Source: Gammaproteobacteria bacterium (GTDB taxonomy: Bacteria > Pseudomonadota > Gammaproteobacteria > UBA9214). Taken from it: a DNA stretch of 7,082 nt. Both the position numbers and the translations under genes were made by a program. How positions within the stretch are numbered: position 1 is the stretch's first letter; the number at the start of each line of letters is the position of its first letter. The notes beneath the pieces are model-generated. The model was not told the origin of the DNA. It did no database searches and saw only the letters and a program-made list of their open reading frames with translations. The stretch spans positions 1-7,082 of the forward strand of contig DAOVVG010000128.1 of NCBI GenBank assembly GCA_030632175.1, given 5' to 3'. This document shows, piece after piece, positions 1 through 4,937 of the stretch.

Positions 1-639
1 CGCGCCGGTGATCTATACCTGCAGGCGGGTGCCATCAGTGACGCTATTACTGTCCGCAAACTGTATCTCAAACGGTTTCCTGAACCCGCCACGGTGGCGA
101 TCGGGGTAATGCAACAACTTGCAGACCTTGAAAGTGCCGATGCTGATAAACGGCAGCACTGGCTTGAAGCGATCGTTGCGGCGGACCGGAAAGCCGGTAC
201 CGCGGAAACTCGCGTCACTGCCGCAGAGGCCGCGCTGGAGCTGGCAGATAGACAACTGGCGAATTTTCGCCGGATTCGGCTGGTCAATCCGCTACAGAAA
301 AGCCTGAAGCGCAAGTTAAGTTCGATGAAACAAACGCTGCAGGCGTATGAATCTGCTATCGACTATGGCGTGACACCCGTGATCACGGCAGCCACCTATC
401 AGATTGCCACTATGTACGATGAACTGGGTGATGCGTTGCTGGCATCCGAACGTCCCAGGAGCCTGACGGACGAGGAACTGGCGGAATATGATGTGTTGCT
501 GGCAGAGCAGGCAGCGCCCTTTGAGCAGCAGGCGATTGATGTCTACACTACCAACGCGCAACGTTCCGACGGTGATCCGGGTGATCCCTGGATCGAGAAG
601 AGTGTGCAGCGTCTTGCTGAATTGCAGGGTGGTCAATGA
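1..639 (+). CDS. TPR-type periplasmic/envelope protein, C-terminal part (5' end outside window)
   Basis: The frame is open from the first base of the window to TGA at 637-639, giving 212 residues; the true start lies upstream. A GTG at 94 is only an internal codon, because the 31 codons before it read as ordinary protein in the same frame. The visible part is rich in Ala, Leu, Glu and Gln and looks fully helical, with alternating short helices as in tetratricopeptide repeats (for example the stretch running through ATYQIATMYDELGDALL, around 130-150 of the visible part). No membrane segment or catalytic motif is seen. From general knowledge, large TPR proteins with a similar helical tail often sit just before ExbB-ExbD-ExbD-TonB-like operons, which fits here. 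The inferred role is a scaffold or outer-membrane-side partner of the motor encoded downstream. The helical TPR-like assignment is fairly safe; the role is inference. Confidence 0.75.
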   Translation, partial: RAGDLYLQAGAISDAITVRKLYLKRFPEPATVAIGVMQQLADLESADADKRQHWLEAIVAADRKAGTAETRVTAAEAALELADRQLANFRRIRLVNPLQKSLKRKLSSMKQTLQAYESAIDYGVTPVITAATYQIATMYDELGDALLASERPRSLTDEELAEYDVLLAEQAAPFEQQAIDVYTTNAQRSDGDPGDPWIEKSVQRLAELQGGQ

Positions 640-658
640 TGGGCGATCGGGGTAATTC

Positions 659-937
659 ATGCGGCAGATAAATAAACGCGTTTGCATGTTGTTGGCGGTC
701 GCCGGCCTGTGGATCTCAGGCGCAGTTGCAGAGGAGCAGCTGGAACAGGACACCATTTCCATCAAGGGCAACCAGGCCCTGCCAAAGACCCTGTATATTG
801 CACCCTGGAAACGCGTCGGCGCGCCACTGGAAGGCGACCAGATCGACAGCGAAATCACTGAGGAGTCGAAGCCGGTCGAGCGGGATATGTTCCAGCATCA
901 ACTGGAGTTGCAGCGCCAGGGCTACAGTATCGATTAG
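659..937 (+). CDS. small exported protein of unknown function, 92 aa
   Basis: The protein starts with a clear Sec signal peptide: basic residues at 2-7 (RQINKR), a hydrophobic core at about 9-20 and an Ala-Val-Ala end at 22-24, so cleavage is expected before Glu25. There is no lipobox cysteine at the cleavage site, so it should be soluble in the periplasm, with about 68 mature residues that are acidic and have no further membrane segment. A run LPKTLYIAPWKR at 41-52 looks like the most structured part. The ATG at 659 is chosen because it brings the basic N-region; a GGGG run at 649-652 lies 6 bases before it as a weak ribosome site. ATG at codon 10 would lose the basic region. It lies 19 bases after the TPR gene and before the motor genes, so it is probably an accessory periplasmic part of the same system. 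I do not recognise the family. Confidence 0.75.
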   Translation: MRQINKRVCMLLAVAGLWISGAVAEEQLEQDTISIKGNQALPKTLYIAPWKRVGAPLEGDQIDSEITEESKPVERDMFQHQLELQRQGYSID

Positions 938-942
938 TTGGA

Positions 943-1036
943 TTGATGGGTATGTCACTGCGCTTCTTTACCCATCCTGCGGAGATGCGTGTGGAATTGT
1001 AGGATGGGTAAAGGAGCAACGCGACGTACCCATCAG
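943..1036. repeat. pair of inverted REP-like palindromes (REPIN/BIME-like)
   Basis: Two 36-base units face each other. The unit at 1001-1036 and the reverse complement of 943-978 agree at 29 of 36 bases. Each unit is itself palindromic: GATGGGTA at 945-952 pairs with TACCCATC at 969-976, and GATGGGTA at 1003-1010 pairs with TACCCATC at 1027-1034. The right unit is preceded by GTAG (999-1002), the left unit on the opposite strand by GCAG. A GTAG-type tetranucleotide next to an imperfect hairpin is the known hallmark of REP sequences mobilised by RAYT (REP-associated tyrosine) transposases. The 22-base spacer is 979-1000. No RAYT gene lies in the window. On RNA the block could fold into a long stem and may reduce read-through into, or protect, the motor mRNA; that effect is inference. 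Confidence 0.8.
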
Positions 1037-1096
1037 GAAATGGGAAGCTGGTATTTATACGTGCATCAGGTATATCGTTAAGACTAGAAATCTGTC

Positions 1097-1102
1097 AAGG
1101 AG
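1097..1102 (+). promoter_or_regulatory. ribosome binding site of the ExbB-type gene
   Basis: AAGGAG lies 5 bases before the ATG at 1108, a near-consensus Shine-Dalgarno sequence. It fixes the start and is much stronger than the sites of the other genes in this operon, consistent with a high dose of the channel subunit, which is the most abundant part of ExbB/ExbD-type complexes. Confidence 0.8.
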
Positions 1103-1107
1103 TCAAT

Positions 1108-1761
1108 ATGGAAACGCTGTACACGATACTAAGATTCTTTCAGTCCGGTGGGCCGTTCATGTACCCGATACTGCTGGTGTTGGCCATCGGTACGGCCATC
1201 GCCATTGAGCGTTATATTTACCTCAGCTACGTGCGTGCCAGGAACAAGGGTATCTGGAAGCGGGTGTTGCCATTGCTGGAAAGCGGTAAATACGACGCGG
1301 CCCGTGATGTCGTTATACGGTCCAATGCTGCGGTCAGCAAGATCCTGGGTTACGGCCTGAGTCGTGCCGAACACCGTGGCAGCGGTGATGAGATACAGAT
1401 GGCCATGGAGGAGGGCTTGCTGGAAGTTGTGCCACGGCTGGAAAAACGCACTCACTACCTGGCAACGCTGGCGAACATCGCCACCTTGCTGGGGCTGTTG
1501 GGTACCATCATCGGTCTGACAGAGGCGTTTTCAACGGTTTCTGCCGCTGACCCGGCTGAAAAGGCCAATATGCTGTCGGCGAGTATTTCCATTGCAATGA
1601 ATACCACGGCCTTTGGCCTGATGGTCGCGATACCCCTGTTGTTGATACATGCGGTCATGCAAACCAAGACCTCGGAACTGGTCGATACGCTGGAGATGGT
1701 CACGGTCAGGCTATCCAATCTGATTACTGGCGCGACTGTGACGGACAGGGATGTGACGTGA
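1108..1761 (+). CDS. ExbB/TolQ/MotA-family proton channel protein
   Basis: This 217-residue protein would form the ring of an inner-membrane, proton-driven motor that powers a periplasmic partner. It shows the family layout: a first membrane segment at about 17-39 after a short N-terminus, a cytoplasmic domain at about 40-117, then two membrane segments at about 118-140 and 158-184. The last two carry the family hallmarks: LLGLLGTIIGL around 127-137, with the channel threonine at T133, and NTTAFGLMVAIP at 165-176. The length is normal for ExbB/TolQ. The start is set by the strong AAGGAG at 1097-1102. The stop overlaps the next gene's GTG (1758-1761). Two ExbD-type genes follow, then a TonB-like gene, so this is not the Tol-Pal operon: no tolB, pal or tolA is seen. 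MotA-like naming is possible but the size and the partners favour ExbB/TolQ. The specific job is unknown. Confidence 0.93.
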   Translation: METLYTILRFFQSGGPFMYPILLVLAIGTAIAIERYIYLSYVRARNKGIWKRVLPLLESGKYDAARDVVIRSNAAVSKILGYGLSRAEHRGSGDEIQMAMEEGLLEVVPRLEKRTHYLATLANIATLLGLLGTIIGLTEAFSTVSAADPAEKANMLSASISIAMNTTAFGLMVAIPLLLIHAVMQTKTSELVDTLEMVTVRLSNLITGATVTDRDVT

Positions 1762-2282
1762 AACCCCGCTGGCAGCGAAAGGCAAGGCGCGATGCACACA
1801 CGGTTGATGTGACTGCCTTCCTTAGCCTGATGGTGATACTGGTGCCGTTCCTGCTGGTAACGGCGGTGTTTTCCCGAATGACAATCCTCGAGGTGCAGCC
1901 GGCTGGCGGCGAGGGTGATGGCGAGACTGTCCCTGATCCGTTACAACTGCAGGTGACGGTCAGGCGGGATGTAATTGAAGTGGATTATTTTGAGGAAGCT
2001 GGCCAGCCGCAGTCTGTCAACATCAGCAGGTCCACCGATGCACAGGCACTGGATTCGCTGGCGACACTGGCCGGTGAACTAAAGACACGTTATCCCGACA
2101 GCCTGGAGGCGACCGTGCTGCTGGAACCGCAGGTAGCCTATGAAGTGCTGGTAGACGTGCTGGATGTGTTACGGGTGAAGCTGCAACCACAGGATGATGT
2201 GACCCGGAAACTGGAACTTTTTCCGCTGATTGCGCTGGGTCCGGTGCCGGTAGCCGTACCGTTGCGGCAGGGCACGCAATGA
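1758..2282 (+). CDS. ExbD/TolR-like protein 1, lacking the membrane aspartate
   Basis: This 174-residue protein has a basic cytoplasmic N-terminus (1-12), one membrane segment at about 18-38 and a periplasmic domain at about 42-174, the ExbD/TolR topology. GTG is used as start and overlaps the preceding stop as GTGA (1758-1761), which supports coupled translation. Aligning its membrane segment (VDVTAFLSLMVILVPFLL, residues 16-33) with that of the next gene's protein puts Ser23 where ExbD/TolR proteins carry the proton-carrying Asp. A proline follows at 30. The protein could therefore be a non-catalytic half of a mixed ExbD pair. Its periplasmic domain has the length of an ExbD domain but only weak resemblance to the partner's. 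I have an impression from memory that ExbD relatives with Asn or Ser at this place occur in similar operons, so this may be a class trait and not a local mutation. The family call rests on topology and position in the operon. Confidence 0.8.
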   Translation: MKPRWQRKARRDAHTVDVTAFLSLMVILVPFLLVTAVFSRMTILEVQPAGGEGDGETVPDPLQLQVTVRRDVIEVDYFEEAGQPQSVNISRSTDAQALDSLATLAGELKTRYPDSLEATVLLEPQVAYEVLVDVLDVLRVKLQPQDDVTRKLELFPLIALGPVPVAVPLRQGTQ

Positions 2283-2779
2283 CCAGGATTCCACGCGGTG
2301 CAGCGCAGTTCAAGTGGCGTCGCCAGCGCCAGCAAAAGTCGCGACGCTGGCCAACCCTGAACCTGGTGGCATTGATGGATGTCTTTACTATCCTGGTGTT
2401 TTTCTTCCTGGTGCATTCTGCCGACGGCGGATCGGAAGCCGGTAATCAGCTTGTAGAACTTCCCGAATCAATTGCGGCACAGGAACCCCGAGATACGCTG
2501 GTCGTGATGATTACCCGGGATACTATCCTGCTGCAGGGTGAGCCGGTTGTCGCGATCGACCATGTCACGGCTTCCGCTGACGGGATCAAGTCGTTACACG
2601 TGGCGCTGCAGGCGCTGCTTGCAGAGGAAGCTCCGGCCGATAGCGGGCGTGAGGTCACCATCATGGGTGACAGGTCTGTGCCGTTTGCAGTACTCAACAA
2701 GGTTATGCTGACCTGCAAACGGGCAGGATACGGCAGTATTTCCCTGGCGGTGTTGCAACGCACCCCCGAGGCAGGCTGA
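2279..2779 (+). CDS. ExbD/TolR-family protein 2, with intact membrane aspartate
   Basis: This 166-residue protein is the better-preserved ExbD of the pair. A strongly basic N-terminus (about 1-23) is followed by one membrane segment at about 27-45 with the motif LNLVALMDVFTILVFFFL (27-44). Asp34 sits at the place of the ExbD/TolR proton-carrying aspartate. The periplasmic domain at about 55-166 ends with a typical ExbD pattern: GDRSVPFAVLNKVMLTCKRAG at about 130-150, then a strand SISLAVL. The length is usual for the family. Its ATG overlaps the preceding stop as ATGA (2279-2282). With the ExbB-type protein it should form the stator-like proton path, with the periplasmic domain linking to the peptidoglycan or to the TonB-like arm. 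The family call is secure; the partnership is inferred from gene order. Confidence 0.93.
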   Translation: MTRIPRGAAQFKWRRQRQQKSRRWPTLNLVALMDVFTILVFFFLVHSADGGSEAGNQLVELPESIAAQEPRDTLVVMITRDTILLQGEPVVAIDHVTASADGIKSLHVALQALLAEEAPADSGREVTIMGDRSVPFAVLNKVMLTCKRAGYGSISLAVLQRTPEAG

Positions 2780-2783
2780 TCGC

Positions 2784-3701
2784 ATGTCGACGCTGACCCT
2801 GCAGACAGGTATACCATGGACGGTATCGTACGAGGAGGATCGCCGTTTTCGTCGTATCCTGTTGCAGGTGTTGCTGGTCTGCCTGATCGTCGGGGTAGCG
2901 ACGCCCTATATCCGTATTCCACTAGCCGATATCAGTCTTGAAGAGGAGCTGCCGTTGCGCCGCGTACGCCTGCTGGCTGAGCAGCTATTACCTGTGCCGC
3001 CACCGGTAATAGTCCCGGAAGAACCTGCGGCGGTGGTACCGCCGGCACCAAAAGCAGCACCTGTACAAGCACCGGTCGAACCGGTAGTGACACCGCGTGC
3101 CAAAGCGTCCAGCAGCGGCGTGCTTGCCATGAGTGATGCACTTTCAGAATTGCGCAATGCGCCGCCGCGCACCGGCACCGCCTCGGGTCGGGCAGACAGG
3201 GTAGAGCGGCTGCCACAGCGAGCGCCGCAACCCTCCGTACTGACAGCCGATGTCACCCGGGGCAGCAAGGGTATTGAAGGCGGTGTGGCACATGAATCAG
3301 TGCTCGGTACCAGCGGCTTGCCTGACAGGGAGCCGGGCGTGCAGGGTTTTAGTAGCGGGGATGTGCCACTGCCAACAACAGGGCGTGCCGCTTCACCTTC
3401 GCGGGGTGCAGTTCGTAGCGAGGAACAAATCCAGGAGGTGCTGGATCGTAACAAGGGGGCCATGTATACACTCTACAATCGCGAATTGCGCAAGGATCCG
3501 TCCCTGCGGGGAAAACTTGTCATGAGTATCACGATTGAGCCGGACGGTCGGGTGACTCGCTGCATTATTGTTAGCAGTGAGCTGGGTTCGACGTCACTGG
3601 AGCAGCAACTGGTGGTGCTCGTCAAGGGCATCAACTTCGGCGACAAACCGGGTGTGCCCACGGTCACCACGAAGATTCCTGTCGAGTTCTTTCCAAGGTG
3701 A
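2784..3701 (+). CDS. TonB-like periplasm-spanning protein with AgmX/PglI-type C-terminal domain
   Basis: This 305-residue protein has one N-terminal membrane segment at about 24-42, preceded by charged cytoplasmic residues. A Pro/Ala/Val-rich linker follows at about 70-104, then a low-complexity Ser/Gly/Arg-rich region at about 105-210. The compact C-terminal domain is at about 212-305. This layout is that of TonB/TolA: anchor, extended arm, terminal domain. The C-terminal domain, which reads EEQIQEVLDRNK, then LYNRELRKDPSLRGKLVMSI, then a strand with EPDGRV and a final KIPVEFFP, matches the AgmX/PglI-type domain known from myxobacterial proteins and not classical TonB. It starts 4 bases after the second ExbD gene and its stop overlaps the GTG of the transglycosylase gene. 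The inferred role is to carry motor-driven motion to an outer partner, perhaps the upstream TPR protein. The domain assignment is from memory of the family pattern. Confidence 0.85.
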   Translation: MSTLTLQTGIPWTVSYEEDRRFRRILLQVLLVCLIVGVATPYIRIPLADISLEEELPLRRVRLLAEQLLPVPPPVIVPEEPAAVVPPAPKAAPVQAPVEPVVTPRAKASSSGVLAMSDALSELRNAPPRTGTASGRADRVERLPQRAPQPSVLTADVTRGSKGIEGGVAHESVLGTSGLPDREPGVQGFSSGDVPLPTTGRAASPSRGAVRSEEQIQEVLDRNKGAMYTLYNRELRKDPSLRGKLVMSITIEPDGRVTRCIIVSSELGSTSLEQQLVVLVKGINFGDKPGVPTVTTKIPVEFFPR

Positions 3702-4624
3702 GCCGTGTACGTTGCAGGGTGGTTGCAGGACTGGTGTTGTCGCTGTGTGTGGTAGCAGCGGAGGCTATTACCCCGATACTGGACTGGCAGGTGCTGCTGG
3801 CGGATCCCGACCCGGTGCAGTTGACGGAACTGGCCGGCCAGTATGAACGTGCCATCGGTTATCGGCGTGATTACGGCCGTGCGCGGCAACTGTATTGCGC
3901 AGCTGCCCGGCTGGGAGACATGCAGGCGCAGATGCGTCTGGCGTGGATGTACGCCAACGGCCTGGGTGCGCCGCGGGATACCGACCTGGCAGCGGCCTGG
4001 CTACTGGTGGCAGCGGCGAGTGGCGATTTGACGGCACGCAAGTTTCTCGCCTATGTCGGGGAGCCGGGTGTCAGCAGAAAACCCAGATGCACCTATGAAA
4101 GTCGCTATGATGCCTATGCCATTGCAACCATCCCGGGCCTGAAAGGAGGAGCCGGTGTTAACATGGACAGCCCTGAGCGCAGTCAGATCGCTTCGTGGGT
4201 GCGCTTGCTGGCACCGGACTATGGTCTCGATCCGAATCTCATTCTCGCTATCATCCAGACGGAATCAAATTTTAATCCGCGGGCACGTTCGCCAAAGAAT
4301 GCACAGGGGTTGATGCAGTTGATTCCGTCGACGGCGGCCCGTTTTGGCGTAAAGGACAGGACAGACCCGGTGCAAAACCTGCACGGTGGCATGGCCTATG
4401 TGCGCTGGTTACTGTCTTATTTTCAGGGCGATCTGCGCTTGTCACTGGCGGGTTACAATGCCGGTGAGCGTGCGGTGGAGAAATACCTGGGAGTGCCACC
4501 CTACCAGGAGACGAAAAATTATATCCGCAAGGTGATACGTGCCTATGGGAGGGATTCGCATCCGCCGATAGCACCGGTGGTCGCACCTTCGAAGGTGATG
4601 CCGTCTCCCAATAAAAAACGGTGA
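3698..4624 (+). CDS. Sel1-repeat lytic transglycosylase (SLT domain), exported
   Basis: This 308-residue enzyme would cleave the MurNAc-GlcNAc bond of peptidoglycan to give 1,6-anhydro ends in the periplasm. A Sec signal peptide spans 1-23 (ends Ala-Glu-Ala). The Cys at 17 does not fit a lipobox, so it is probably not a lipoprotein. Two Sel1-like helical repeats lie at about 55-90 and 91-125 (for example AQMRLAWMYANGLGAPRD). The SLT domain fills about 158-285. Its catalytic Glu189 lies in IIQTESNFNP, followed by AQGLMQLIPSTA (202-213), AGYNAGE (251-257) and PPYQETKNYI (267-276), all family hallmarks. The tail after 285 is Pro/Lys-rich. The GTG start overlaps the TonB-like gene's stop (3698-3701), so it is translationally tied to the motor. 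The inferred job is to open the cell wall so that the motor's arm can pass or move. Confidence 0.92.
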   Translation: MSRVRCRVVAGLVLSLCVVAAEAITPILDWQVLLADPDPVQLTELAGQYERAIGYRRDYGRARQLYCAAARLGDMQAQMRLAWMYANGLGAPRDTDLAAAWLLVAAASGDLTARKFLAYVGEPGVSRKPRCTYESRYDAYAIATIPGLKGGAGVNMDSPERSQIASWVRLLAPDYGLDPNLILAIIQTESNFNPRARSPKNAQGLMQLIPSTAARFGVKDRTDPVQNLHGGMAYVRWLLSYFQGDLRLSLAGYNAGERAVEKYLGVPPYQETKNYIRKVIRAYGRDSHPPIAPVVAPSKVMPSPNKKR

Positions 4625-4638
4625 TCCGGAGGTCACCG
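4613..4638 (-). terminator. hairpin plus T-tract, shaped as a minus-strand terminator
   Basis: CGGTGA at 4619-4624 pairs with TCACCG at 4633-4638 across an 8-base loop, directly over the stop of the transglycosylase gene. Six A residues at 4613-4618 lie on its 5' side, so the minus-strand transcript would read stem-loop then six U. No T-tract follows on the + strand. No minus-strand gene is visible that would need it, so it may block antisense transcription or be chance. Confidence 0.4.
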
Positions 4639-4686
4639 CGCGGAGAGACAAAAACACAGACATGCAGGCCTGCGGTGTTGAATGGT

Positions 4687-4762
4687 GTCGGGTGCTAACT
4701 ACCTTCACAACAGTGAGTGGCGGGCTTATTTCCCGAAGGTGTTTTATTCGCCCACACCCGAC
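4687..4762 (+). terminator. nested inverted repeat, probable operon-end terminator
   Basis: Three pairs sit inside one another: GTCGGGTG (4687-4694) with CACCCGAC (4755-4762), ACCTTC (4701-4706) with GAAGGT (4735-4740), and CGGG (4721-4724) with CCCG (4732-4735, sharing one base with the middle pair). The sequence GTTTTATT follows the middle stem at 4741-4748, so the middle hairpin resembles an intrinsic terminator with a modest T-tract, 76 bases after the transglycosylase gene. The outer 8-base pair lies beyond the T-tract and is not part of a classical terminator, so a structured RNA or degraded palindromic element is also possible. Confidence 0.45.
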
Positions 4763-4797
4763 GAGCCTTCAGAATAGATACGGCTGGCATTTGTGTA

Positions 4798-4817
4798 TAT
4801 TGTACTTTGGTACAATA
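4798..4817. promoter_or_regulatory. 8+8 palindrome, candidate operator of the formaldehyde operon
   Basis: TATTGTAC at 4798-4805 is followed by a 4-base spacer TTTG and its exact inverse GTACAATA at 4810-4817, about 120 bases before the dehydrogenase ATG. It is a compact dyad of the size bound by dimeric repressors or activators. TACAAT at 4811-4816 and TATATT at 4796-4801 each resemble a -10 box and overlap it, but neither has a convincing -35 at the right spacing. It resembles no formaldehyde-regulator site that I can name. The regulatory role is inference from position and symmetry. Confidence 0.45.
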
Positions 4818-4937
4818 CGGATTGAAGGTTCATTGGCTTGATGTTTTTCCTGAGTGCATTGTTATTTACAACGCTTGAGTTGCTAATGCCCGGTTTTGAA
4901 TACCATCTTTTAACGAGCCAGAAAAGAGAGAAAAGCA

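Larger units (their letters stand above)
4625..4937. other. 313-base gene-free region between the two operons
   Basis: No reading frame here on either strand looks like a real protein. The left part, up to about 4765, holds the hairpin over the preceding stop codon and a nested inverted repeat. The right part, from about 4765 to 4937, is more AT-rich than the flanking genes and holds an 8+8 palindrome and the leader of the dehydrogenase gene. The promoter of the formaldehyde operon should lie here, but no good -35/-10 pair can be named. No tRNA, insertion sequence or CRISPR is seen. Confidence 0.7.

Noticed and set aside
316..858. Long minus-strand frame of 180 codons opposite the TPR and small-protein genes
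   Set aside because: It spans two well-supported + strand genes, has an unnatural composition and no motif; it is a shadow.
1048..1076. Possible promoter for the ring protein gene (CTGGTA, 17 bases, TATATC)
   Set aside because: The -35 matches only 3 of 6 consensus bases; not enough to call, although a promoter between the REP pair and 1097 is possible.
1108..2779. Tol-Pal system (tolQ-tolR)
   Set aside because: Two different ExbD-type genes follow, and no tolA, tolB or pal is present; the TonB-like protein ends in an AgmX/PglI-type domain.
2906..3463. Minus-strand frame of 185 codons opposite the TonB-like gene
   Set aside because: It is Ser/Gly/Arg/Thr-rich as expected from the complement of the Pro/Ala-rich linker, and the + strand protein has clear domains.
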